Assembly (NCBI GenBank): GCA_002205965.3
Contig: NADL03000599.1
Coordinates: 930,001 to 994,000, forward strand
Direction: 5' to 3'
DNA from: Kappaphycus alvarezii
Lineage: Eukaryota; Rhodophyta; Florideophyceae; Gigartinales; Solieriaceae
DNA: 64,000 nt
Notes under the pieces: model-generated
The model's input: only the letters and a program-made list of their open reading frames with translations
What the model was told of the DNA's origin: nothing
The model's database searches: none
Shown here: in pieces, positions 23,801 through 32,350 of the stretch
Numbering within the stretch: position 1 is the first letter of the stretch
Layout: each line of letters begins with the position of its first letter
Translations under genes and position numbers: made by a program

Positions 23801-24480
23801 ACACTTAGTGTTCATTGCCTTAAAGGAAGCAAGAAGAACACGGAGATCTAATACTGCGTACAAAGCTTGGCTTGCGAAATCTTCCGGTTCCTCAGCAACG
23901 CGAAAAAGCTATGGAATCCGACTTAACTTTCTTCAAATCCTTACCAGCCTCAAATTGGTTTCCATTCGTCACAAAACACTCATTAGAGAATTGGAAAGCG
24001 ACAATGTCAATATTTGAGATTAAAAAAGTGTTTTTTTTGTGACGGATACTTCTATTTCGCTAGAGACTTCGAAGATAAATAAGAACTGTATCGCATCAGC
24101 TGAGACAAAACTATGGAAAATAACAGAATGAAGGGACTATGAAGATGATGCAACCCTCAACAGAAGTATCACGTAAGGATGCTGGTAGCTATCCGCAGTA
24201 CAGGCGCAGGAAGAGGCGACAGGAAGGAAAAAATAAATTGTGGTGGCTCGAACGCGTGTGGGAAGCTTTAGAGCTGAATGTTTGGCGCGTTTGTTCTCGG
24301 TAAAAGGAAGGCGCCACGAGTTGCTGCGTCTGTAGCGTTGGAGGTGAAGCTGAGACTCGAGTAGCGGCGAGAGGTGAGAGTGGAGGAGGAGAGGCGAGAT
24401 TTTCTCCTTCAGCCCGGCTTGGTGGTTCTCAGGAGCATGTTGTTGGTCATCTACCCAGACGGCCGTGTGGGTGAGATGAG
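20831..24480 (-). mobile_element. Decayed Ty3/gypsy retrotransposon on the minus strand
   Basis: Reading leftwards on the minus strand, domains appear in gypsy order, all broken. A gag-like helical segment lies at about 24000-23690. A protease-like segment follows at 23593-23345. Reverse transcriptase starts at 22853 (PIYSKNIRLPTQ, then NSPSYLSFPVV) and continues through an LFTGNWQ-like block to about 22000. RNase H lies at about 21900-21440, with an ASSKAIGAILAHKKG block and, in another frame, ALHYVPQEMEAHMR and a DGAYYLSR end. Integrase should follow below 21400, but I could not identify it. Limits are approximate; no LTRs were found. The GC-rich 24200-24450 stretch may be its 5' leader. 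Confidence 0.75.
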
Positions 24481-24980
24481 TTTAGTTGTAAAGTAGATCT
24501 CCAACAAAGTTATCCCGCTTTGCAGTATAGATCAAAAAAATGTAAATTAGTTTGGAAGAGACAAAAAGACTAAATAAACGACAAAATATGCACGAAATAC
24601 AGAATAAATGCGCACTAACAGATAAAATTTATTATAAAATCAAGTCCCTTCAAGCAGACACAGAATAAAACATAGCTATTGGTTCAAATCTAATTCGCGC
24701 CAGCTTTCCGGACATGACGTGTTCTGCCGCTGCCACCCACGTTGAGCCCTGGGTGAAGTGGTACCACGGCTATGAGTACTCCCAGAGGATGACTCGAAAT
24801 GTGAGTTTATGCATCGTTATCGCTAGGCCCGATACCTTTCCTGCACACGACAGTTCTTGGAAAGTATCTCCAGTTCAATTGAGTAAAGCCTGTTTTAAAT
24901 GTAGTATAGTGCTTGGCATCTCGGTAGTGCATCTTATAGTGCTTGATATGAAAGTTGGTGAGGGACAAACATAATATAAA

Positions 24981-25970
24981 CTATTTGTCATAGTTCCCTT
25001 CGTTCCACTTCAATTTAGGTGAAACAACAATCCACAGACTTTCCATGCATCCGAAACAATCTTCCGTTAGTATCCTGTCTGAAGAAATTTCCTTATTCTC
25101 CTGCTCTTCTGAAATATTGAGAAATCCATTAATGGTTTTCTTTTTAGGGGTTATGGCCCTAAATATCTCCATAATTCTCTGATAGCCATTGTCGCACAGT
25201 AAGGCCCAGGACTTTTCACCGTTACAAATATCTTGTAACTCCAAATTATCAGACCGATTAGAGGGCTATACTTTGTGAAAAGAAGGCATATTTCTGAATA
25301 TCTCGAAGTCTGAAACTTATCCTAGGGGGTTCGTACTACAGCCAATCGCCAAACTGCTTGGCAATACAGACACCTCGACATTATAACTATACTGTGCATG
25401 TTATGTTTCCCGCTAAAATAAATTTTCCTTTCCTGGAAAGTTCCCGTAGATCTATAGTTTTTTTGAAATTTGACATCTGTAATATGCCAAGCGTGGGGAT
25501 AACTCGCAAATTTATATCTCTGTGAATAACCAATTTGTGCATGTCGTATATATTTACAGCCCCAGAAACTGTCCCCTTGTACAGTATATCGTGTCTGCGA
25601 TTACATAAAAACACTTAAAAACCTGTCGTTCAAAACCAAAAGCCTTTTATTGAAACAGAAGTGCCATGAAACCCCACTGAACTCGCACGTAAAAACTGTG
25701 AGGACCATAAACAGCATATTACGGCCTGTAAAGAGACTCTTTCGTCCACATAAAACATTGAAGTTTGATGAAACCTTGTCAGCAACTATGTCGTAAATAC
25801 AGTATAAACAAGCTCTTCTGAATTGGAATTGCAGATTTGTACAAAACGGTAGGTTGATAAACATCTTTCTCATAGAGCTTATCAGTCGCAATCATCATCG
25901 GAGTCATCGTGTATAGGTTCAATTTTGTACTGATCCATGCTATCTTTTCGGTCTCTGGCAGCATCAGCTA
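24981..25970 (-). pseudogene. Decayed PIF/Harbinger transposase, relative of the one at 32.35-33.68 kb
   Basis: Minus-strand fragments line up in order with the intact transposase downstream. At 25891-25601 a GRKSLFTGRNMLFMVLTVF block matches its helix-turn-helix-like GRRSQFSGKDVLFMTMTLL block. At about 25480-25350 broken text parallels the YFSGKHKLYGLKVEVS region. At 25244-24981 a WALLCDNGYQRIMEI block parallels WAVLTDKGYQGAMEF (second catalytic Asp), followed by SSDRILTEDCFGCMESLW parallel to the ASDRIIVENYFGRMCSLW region (catalytic Glu). Several stops and shifts separate the pieces, so this is a dead copy of the same or a close family. Confidence 0.8.
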
Positions 25971-26318
25971 GCAATCAAAGAACATTTGCGGCTGTGGTGA
26001 TGTTAAAGTTCTCCACTTCCGTTGGGCCCTGTGGGTAGCTGATGATGCCTGTCACCTACTACTTTACTGTGTCTTTTGGTATAGTCGTAGAACGCTCGCC
26101 CGTTTCCCGCCTACCTTGTGCTTAGCTTTGAACCTGGTGTTCTCAAGAGCCATTCATGTGGCGCGAAATATATGAATTTTTTAAATTTTTGTCATCCGCA
26201 AGAGGTGGTGCGCAAAGATCTTTTCAACATGCGAAGCTTCATTTCAAAGGCTGATGTGGTACAAAGGATCTTTACTCATTACTTATCTTGAGTGTGCACC
26301 GACTGACCGACAATTCAG

Positions 26319-26830
26319 TTAAGAACTAACTGGATGGACCAAATCGGCCACGTGTAGTGGGGCGCGCGATATGATGGCCATAGACACCGAAGACCACAAC
26401 GTGCAACTGATACGCTGGTAGATGCGTGTGCGAGTCGTAGCGTCCGAGGTGTGGCATTTCCTGGCTACGCATAGTACAAATTCTTCGATGAATGATGCGG
26501 GCTCCGGAGAAGGGGCACCGAGGGAGTCGAAAACCAGAGGCTGGAATCGGAAACCTGGGTCGCGGGAGGGCAGTGAGGGGGGCACCAGGCGCCTTGACAG
26601 CTTTTGCTGTAGGCCCTAGACCTTGCGTTGGTGAGTGAGGGCGGCAGCCCCACCGGCGACTTGCGTCGCTTCGGTGATTGAGGACTGCTTGAACGGGGAC
26701 GTCACGGCGACGTCGCATGTGATGGGTCGGTCTGGTGCGCCAGCTTCAGTGTCACAGGGGGGTTGCACGAGGAGAATGTCGGCAGGGTTGTTGTCCGTAC
26801 CGGGGAGGAAATTCTTGGCTTTATCTTAAC
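26319..26830 (-). pseudogene. Retroelement polyprotein C-terminal region, copy 1
   Basis: One minus-strand frame, broken by a single TAG, reads NNPADILL, then a CDVAVTSPFK block, a QRK block, and then FQPLVFDSLGAPSPEP ending in HPVSS. This order (RPAD.., D.TV.SP.., K.., F.PL..DS.G) is the conserved region downstream of reverse transcriptase in a widespread class of eukaryotic retroelements whose remnants are common in marine genomes. I recognise it from general family knowledge, not a search. It shares the ending with copies 2 and 3. The 5' part is missing, as expected for 5'-truncated retrotransposition. Confidence 0.6.
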
Positions 26831-26956
26831 TCGCACCTGAGTGTTATGCACTGTTGTCTAGTAGCTAGTACAAACTAAATTTAAGTCGTGCACATCTGAC
26901 TAAAATATTAAATATTACAAATAAAAACCCACCTTCTACAACATTACTCGCGTGTA

Positions 26957-27003
26957 TGTACTGTACAGTACAATGTACAGTACAGTACTGTAGATACTGT
27001 ATA
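26957..27003. repeat. Cluster of TACTGTA/GTACAG short repeats
   Basis: Tandem and inverted variants of TACTGTACAGTAC fill this stretch. The same motif recurs at 5107-5125, 27678-27695, 31543-31557, about 31764-31783 and 31934-31969. Confidence 0.7.
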
Positions 27004-27242
27004 TCGATTGCGCACACCAGCAGCTCCACACTTGTGGCATAAATTTTCGAACTGAGCCCCTCAAAATGTGGTACTCGTTCATGTCTCCGGAAGCGTTCCA
27101 TGTAGGGAGATCTGACTGTGTTGGTAAGGCCGTGTCATGCAGTCTTGATGGCTTCTCCAGCAAATTTGCAGCACTCAAAAAGATGTCTCCTGGCAGGGAC
27201 ATAACCATACATCCACTCAGTGAAAATGGGGGCTAAACAAGA

Positions 27243-27596
27243 GCTACAAGGGAAGTGGGCGGTGCTGCTGCAATTGCACACCGCAACAAAGTGACGGACC
27301 TGGAGCGAAAATTGTCGCGTCGACTCCCCCCGCCCTCCGATAACCCGACACAGGCCGCCGATTTCGAATTTCAACCACTAGCCTTTGATTCCTTGGGTTC
27401 CCCTTCCCCCGAAACCGTCCGCTTCATAGAGGGACTGTTGCCTCGAATTGCGGAAAAATTCCAGACGTCAGCAGGGGTTATCCGTACTCGGATTTTTAGG
27501 CGCATTAGTCGCACAATCTGGTCGTCGAGTGCACAATCTATTCTGTCGCGCATGTCGCTGCACGTGGCCGGCGTGGACCACCCGGTTAGCTCTTAG
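27243..27596 (+). pseudogene. Retroelement polyprotein C-terminal region, copy 2
   Basis: The open frame reads GGAAAIAHRNKV, then DLERKLSRRLPPP, then FQPLAFDSLGSPSPETV, an FIEGLLPRIAEKF helix, an RTRIFRRISRTIWSSSAQSIL block and a HPVSS end with TAG. It has no stop within the preserved part but starts inside the domain (an upstream stop lies at 27234-27236), so it is 5'-truncated. Its best parallels are copies 1 and 3. The conserved segment is too short to be an independent gene. Confidence 0.6.
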
Positions 27597-27677
27597 CTAG
27601 CAACATAGTCGAATCCTGCAGCGGACACCCGTTTTACTGGTTTCATGAAGTTACTACTGCCTAGTGTACTCTTGGAA

Positions 27678-27695
27678 GTACTGTACAGTACTGTA
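27678..27695. repeat. GTACTGTACAGTAC palindrome
   Basis: A perfect 14-bp palindrome (27678-27691) plus CTGTA lies between retroelement copies 2 and 3. It is the same motif family as 26957-27003. Confidence 0.7.
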
Positions 27696-27729
27696 TTAAA
27701 TTCATATAATGTTCTTTTTCCCGTTCTAA

Positions 27730-28378
27730 GACCGCCCCTTGGACACCCTCGTGGATCACGCCGCCGACCTCTGCTGCCCTGGTTTCGGCCGTCATCACCG
27801 CCATGACTCGCTCTGTTATGCGTTCGCGACACACGTTACTCGCGCCGCGGGTCTGGATACTCGGCACGAGGTTCCGCTCCTCGTGCCGGGCACTGAGCTC
27901 CGGCCAGCCGATATCCTCGTATAGACCCCCCAACCCCGGAAGGCACACAGTCGCGCCCCATCGCGTATGACATCACTGTCGTCTCGCCGTTCAAGGCCGC
28001 AGTTCGCACCAAGGCGACCCACGCTGCCAGTGGCGCAGCTGAAGTGTTGGCCCGTGACAAGGTTACAACTCTGGAACGCAACCTCTCCCGACGCCCCCCT
28101 CTCCCTCAACTGACCCATCTTCTGCGCCATACACGCCGAATTTTACGTTTCGACCCCTGGCGTTTGATTCCCTGGGCGCCCCTTCCCCTGGTACCATTGC
28201 GTTCATTGAAGAGTTAGTTCCGCGGATCGCGTCCAAGTGTCACTCGACACCAAGTGTTATCCGCCGCCGTATCTACCAGCGACTGAGTTGCATCCTCTGG
28301 TCATCCATCGCTCAAGCTATCCTGTCACGAGCCCCGATTCGCATGGACGACGAGGTACATCCAGTTAGGTCTCAGCCG
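27730..28378 (+). pseudogene. Retroelement polyprotein C-terminal region, copy 3 (longest)
   Basis: The first frame (27739-27924) contains the FGRHHRHDSL, a VPLLVPGTELRPADILV block and then TAG. After a shift, AYDITVVSPFKAAV and a RDKVTTLERNLSRRP block follow (27966-28100). After another shift the FRPLAFDSLGAPSPGTI, FIEELVPRIASK and LWSSIAQAILSRAP blocks run to about 28376. The HHRHD…RPAD…D.TV.SP order is typical of the region after reverse transcriptase in a class of eukaryotic retroelement polyproteins. It extends further upstream than the other two copies and has two frameshifts. The reverse transcriptase itself is absent. Confidence 0.62.
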
Positions 28379-28379
28379 T

Positions 28380-29086
28380 ATAGTTGGGACGTGCGCAGTC
28401 CCCAGTAGATACTGTACTGAATGCATTAAACTTCTTCCGACATAAAGGCAGCTTGAAATACCCCCAGTATAAGCATGAGTGCTTACAAACGATTGCAACC
28501 ACCACAACGAAACTCGGGACGAACGAACTTGAGGACGAACTGACAGGGTTACGCAGACCAGGTTCCCACTAAGATGTAACAACGACATTATGTTGAGCAG
28601 CGATAAGAAACGGTGAGCTTTGCGCACAATGTTCGATTAGAAGAGCTGTCCTTATGTACACACCATTCCCAGGTCGTCCCACGTGCGCTCCGGGCGCGGG
28701 ACGAGAATTCACTCGATATACTGTAGCTATTGACAGCAACAGTGCAGCGAATGATCTAGAGTCGGGGACGTGCCATCAACAGGACATACGAACACGAGTG
28801 GGTCTTGTGCCCGCGCGGAGTGCAGCGCCGGCTTCGAGCAAGGCAAAAACAAGCTCTAAGAAAAGTCAGGAAGGGAGCAAGAGGCGACCAAAATAGAGCT
28901 GCGATTTTATTGGAAGTGATTATGCCACAAGTGTACACGTGTTCAAGACCCGACTGCACCTGTGCATGTACTGCGCGAATCCTCACAATCATTTTCTCGA
29001 GGAAAACTGCGAGTACTTTTGAGTTAATTCATTGCCTGCCTTATCGACTCCCCACCACCGCAGGGCATCTTCATCACTACTTCACG
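28380..29086. other. Upstream region of the IspF-HisE gene
   Basis: No conserved coding sequence was seen. The IspF-HisE frame stays open upstream to about 28805 without stops, but that extension has no domain and shows no targeting features. Promoter elements were not identified with confidence. Confidence 0.4.
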
Positions 29087-30142
29087 ATGGCACCGTTAAA
29101 CTTTGTACCAAGCAGTTTCGCATCTATCCACCGTCCTCTTTCCAATTCCTATTCCCCTGCATGCGTCTCTCCCCGAGCAGTGGTGAAAATGTCTACCTCT
29201 TCATTTCGCATCGGTCATGGTTTCGATCTCCACCGCCTCGAGCCCGGTCTTCCTCTTATTCTCGGCGGCGTCACCCTTCCCCACGACCGTGGTTGTGCAG
29301 GTCATTCTGACGGCGATGCTGTATATCATTGCGTCGTCGATGCCATTCTTGGTGCCCTTTCTCTTCCTGACATAGGACAACTCTTTCCTGATACAGATCC
29401 AAAGTTCAAGGGATGTGCCTCTCATGTATTCATGCAAGCCGCATATGAAAAGATGGCCGAACGAGGGTATAAGGTAGGCAATGTGGATGTGACAGTGATA
29501 TTGGAGCGACCAAAAATGTCTCCCCATAAGCGCACCATGAGAGAAAACATTGCCGGCTTGTTGCAGACGCCACTGGAAAATGTTAACTTAAAGGCCAAGA
29601 CGCATGAAAAAGTCGATGCACTGGGGGAGAATCGCGCTGTATCAGTGCATGCGGTGGCAATGCTGGTGCCAATTGAAGGTAGCCAAGAGGTAAAAAGAGG
29701 AGAAGCTGGGACGACAATGCGGAATGATAGTGCCAGAGCTGTGACGGAACGATTGTTGGATGTGGTCGGCGAACGGATAGGAGATATGAGTGGGAGAGGG
29801 GGTAGTGGGTGTGCGGTAGAGAATTTGTACAACACTGTGATGAGTCGAAAGAGTGGAGATGCAGAGAGCTCGTGGACGGCAAAGTTGTTCGCAAAGGGAA
29901 GGGGAAAGATTTGTCAAAAGGTTGGAGAGGAGGCGGTAGAGGTTGTACTCGATGGAAGTGCGGGGAATGCAGAAGGCGTAGTCAAGGAAAGTGCGGATTT
30001 GATATATCACTTGTGCGTGCTGTGGGCGGACATGGGGGTGACGCCAGGGGACGTGTGGGGGAATTGGAACGGAGGGAAGGGACCAGCGGGATTACGGAAA
30101 AGGCGTCAAGGGTCGAAGGAGCGGGGGCGTAGACTAACTTAG
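29087..30142 (+). CDS. IspF-HisE fusion: 2-C-methyl-D-erythritol 2,4-cyclodiphosphate synthase joined to phosphoribosyl-ATP pyrophosphohydrolase
   Basis: One uninterrupted 351-residue frame. Residues 1-35 (MAPLNFVPSSFASI…) are Ser/Pro/Arg-rich with an early Phe, like a primary-plastid transit peptide. Residues 38-194 are IspF, which cyclises CDP-methylerythritol 2-phosphate in the MEP isoprenoid pathway. Visible hallmarks are RIGHGFDLHRL (metal ligands Asp47, His49), HSDGDA (His73), DIGQLFPDTDPKFKG and EKVDALGENR, the last of plant/cyanobacterial type. After a linker of about 50 residues, 244-340 are HisE, which converts phosphoribosyl-ATP to phosphoribosyl-AMP in histidine synthesis. Hallmarks are SSWTAKLFAKG, KICQKVGEEAVEV (Glu281, Glu282, Glu285) and ESADLIYH (Glu301, Asp304). 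The start was chosen for A at -3 and G at +4 and for the transit-like leader. An upstream ATG at 28922 is open in frame but adds no recognisable domain. HisE is usually separate or fused to HisI; joining to IspF is not an arrangement I know. Both pathways are plastidial in plants, so one import event could serve both. Confidence 0.93.
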   Translation: MAPLNFVPSSFASIHRPLSNSYSPACVSPRAVVKMSTSSFRIGHGFDLHRLEPGLPLILGGVTLPHDRGCAGHSDGDAVYHCVVDAILGALSLPDIGQLFPDTDPKFKGCASHVFMQAAYEKMAERGYKVGNVDVTVILERPKMSPHKRTMRENIAGLLQTPLENVNLKAKTHEKVDALGENRAVSVHAVAMLVPIEGSQEVKRGEAGTTMRNDSARAVTERLLDVVGERIGDMSGRGGSGCAVENLYNTVMSRKSGDAESSWTAKLFAKGRGKICQKVGEEAVEVVLDGSAGNAEGVVKESADLIYHLCVLWADMGVTPGDVWGNWNGGKGPAGLRKRRQGSKERGRRLT

Positions 30143-30233
30143 TTTGCAGTGTGATTTGCGTACAAGGCGTACCGCCAGTGGGGGATTGGATGAAAGGCCA
30201 GATTTGAGGTAATTCTAGTTCGAAGATGATGTT

Positions 30234-30239
30234 AATAAA
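30234..30239 (+). terminator. Poly(A) signal for IspF-HisE
   Basis: AATAAA lies 92 nt after the IspF-HisE stop codon, before the end of the convergent RING gene. Confidence 0.5.
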
Positions 30240-30390
30240 CAGGCTGTACATCTACAAAGTAAGCGGCTATCGAAAAGTAGGCCGTAGGACGCAAGGTGAA
30301 ACGCAAAGAGTTGGTAGCGTTCCAGTGTCATCTAGGTGCAGTGACGAAGAGATGATTGAAGTTAGTCGCGATGAACGAGGTTTCATCCTT

Positions 30391-31302
30391 TCAGCTTCTC
30401 GTTTGCATAGCATTCGCTTCCGCATCTCGTGGAAATAATGACGTGGTTTCATCCAGCATGTGCGGCTGCGAAGCGATGTCGGAGGTAGATTGTGCGGTGA
30501 GAGGGGCGGTTTCCAGGACATCAACCGTCTCTTGCCGACTTTGTATCGGCGGGGAATTTAAGCATGTTGTATGTTGATGGTCATCGCATGAAGTGTGACT
30601 TAGCACGTCCTCTTGGTGGTGTTCGACCTCGTCGTCAGCTTGGGAACGTGGACGCTTGGGCGTGATGGATTGGAATGTGCTTCGACAAACGGGGCAGGAT
30701 AGATGAGGGTCGCGCATAAGCCATTGCACGAGACACGCGGTGTGAAGCGGATGCCGGCAGACGCCCTCACTGACGGGATGATCGCTTAGAGGTTCGAGAC
30801 AGATGGGACAAGTGACGGAGATGTGTGTCTTCATTGGGGAATAGGAATGAACTCGGATTGTCTTGCCTGCCCTTCGGCGCGGTGGGCTTATTTCAGAGAG
30901 CGGGGTGGGGTTTTGGAGAGAACGAAGGGAGAGTAGGTCGAGACGACGAGTGCGAAAGATTCCAAATCCAATACAGGCGAATATGACGAATATTATGGAG
31001 ACGACATAGACCGCGGTTAGCTCGGGTCTAGAATCGGACTGGCGAAGAGTGAACGGAAGTGCGAGGGGAAAGAAGACGGGGGGGGTGACATGGTGATGCT
31101 GGCGACATTCGGGTTGGTGGCGGAAGCAGGTTGAAGAGCAATGGTGGATTGGGGTCCGCGAGATGGTGGTGATGGAGGAGAGTGGGTGGAGTGGAAGCGA
31201 TGCCTTGCATAAGCAGAATAAAACAAATTTAAAAAAACAAGAAATTTCGCTTGTATGAGTGCACGCGGTCAAAATTGATGGTTGAAAGAGGTACGTTGAC
31301 AT
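30391..31302 (-). CDS. Membrane-anchored RING-H2 finger protein, probable E3 ubiquitin ligase
   Basis: 303 residues from the first ATG in the frame; the frame stays open further upstream without an ATG. A hydrophobic stretch near 23-32 may be a signal or first membrane segment. A clear transmembrane helix lies at about 95-116 (AVYVVSIIFVIFACIGFGIF), followed by basic residues. The RING-H2 finger is complete: Cys165, Cys168, Cys182, His184, His187, Cys190, Cys203, Cys206 (C3H2C3 spacing). RING-H2 domains recruit E2 enzymes, and single-span RING-H2 proteins of the ATL kind act at membranes. The roughly 100-residue C-terminal tail is polar, His/Gln/Ser/Thr-rich and probably disordered. The gene converges with IspF-HisE, with 248 nt between the stop codons. 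Substrate and exact membrane are unknown. The start is uncertain because of the weak ATG context. Confidence 0.82.
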   Translation of the reverse strand: MSTYLFQPSILTACTHTSEISCFFKFVLFCLCKASLPLHPLSSITTISRTPIHHCSSTCFRHQPECRQHHHVTPPVFFPLALPFTLRQSDSRPELTAVYVVSIIFVIFACIGFGIFRTRRLDLLSLRSLQNPTPLSEISPPRRRAGKTIRVHSYSPMKTHISVTCPICLEPLSDHPVSEGVCRHPLHTACLVQWLMRDPHLSCPVCRSTFQSITPKRPRSQADDEVEHHQEDVLSHTSCDDHQHTTCLNSPPIQSRQETVDVLETAPLTAQSTSDIASQPHMLDETTSLFPRDAEANAMQTRS

Positions 31303-31542
31303 TCGGTCCAGAGTGTGGAAATACTGTAGACGGTTTCCCTTGTTCCACTCCAATCGTGCACAGGAGCAATGCTCTGCAACCAAATTAGCTCCATTATTTG
31401 TTACCGCCAATACCGTTACGTTGCTAATATTCTACAAGATTTTGTTACATCGAAACGTTTGTTCCTTCGCTCAGGATTGAATTGAGATATTCTTAACAAG
31501 CCCAGGGGTAATTGCCTGCTGCGCGTTGTACCATTGCTGCAA

Positions 31543-31969
31543 TACAGTACAGTATACACTATACCCTAACGTGCATTTCTTTAACTGCTTGATGCTGTCC
31601 TTAATTTTTCTTACATTTTTTTTGTTTTTTTCTTCGTCCGCGACAATGAAATACAATTGTCATAATCAACTGCCCCACGCTGTGCAACTGTTACCTAGCT
31701 AGCCAGTTACCTAGGTACTGTACTATTCTTGTGCGTACATGGTATTGTACATGTAGATGCACAGCACTGTACTGTACAGTATAGGGGGGGAACATGGGGG
31801 TGATTTAATATTTGAAAGATATGGTCGGTATAGTATACTAATGTAAGGGGAGGGGTATCGTTTGTGTTCAAAAATCTGTAATGTAAAAGAATACAGTCCC
31901 GTAGTCATTCCACAGTCATCAAAACAAATCGTTGTACTGTACAGCGTAGAATACTGTACAGTACTGTAA
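31543..31969. repeat. Scattered TACTGTACAGTA repeats upstream of the RING gene
   Basis: Variants of the motif occur at about 31543-31557, 31714-31725, 31764-31783 and 31934-31969, including GTACTGTACAG and TACTGTACAGTACTGTA. The intervening DNA is non-coding. Confidence 0.65.
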
Positions 31970-31994
31970 TGTAATTGTTGCTAACAAAATTACT

Positions 31995-32033
31995 GCACTG
32001 TACGAGTAAATTCGGAATTTACTCGTACAGTGC
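31995..32033. repeat. 39-bp near-perfect palindrome
   Basis: GCACTGTACGAGTAAATTC (31995-32013), one G, then its exact reverse complement (32015-32033). The 19-bp arms are fully paired with a 1-nt spacer. It lies between the RING gene's upstream region and the Harbinger element. Confidence 0.9.
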
Positions 32034-32350
32034 CCACCATGAATTATAAACTCAACTGGAGCTCATCAAGGTCTTAAGCTTGGGAGTATGAAAAAGCACT
32101 CATTTGAAAGCTACGAATAAACTGCGGAACAAGCAAAAATAAGAGCAAGTCTAGCAGTAGATCTCTAGCTCAGTTATTAAGTAAATACAGAACTTATTGA
32201 TTTCTACATAAAAACATTAATCTCGGGAAAAACTAATAGATGTAAAGAAGTGATTTCGATTTACTGCATTGATCAGTGTATAATCGAAACCTTCAAATTT
32301 TATTGAGAAAAGCAGATTTTCAAGCATGTAGCAACAAACTGCAATAAAAC

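Noticed and set aside
26319-28378. A tandem host gene family
   Set aside because: The copies differ in 5' extent and orientation, carry shifts and stops, and match a retroelement polyprotein end.
28805-29086. Longer IspF-HisE protein starting at 28805 or 28922
   Set aside because: 28805 is a TTG, and the extension up to 29087 is Arg/Lys/Cys-rich with no domain or targeting character. The ATG at 29087 has A at -3 and G at +4 and is followed directly by a transit-like leader.
29422-30251. Minus-strand frames of 85-137 codons across the IspF-HisE gene
   Set aside because: They are antisense shadows of a strongly conserved plus-strand gene, and their composition follows its codons.
31017-31226. 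Minus-strand frame rich in Pro and Ser overlapping the RING gene
   Set aside because: It is an alternate frame of the RING-H2 coding sequence with no domain of its own.
31995-32033. The 39-bp palindrome as the terminal repeat of the Harbinger element
   Set aside because: No matching copy was found near the other side of the element (35.3-35.9 kb), and both arms are adjacent rather than flanking it.
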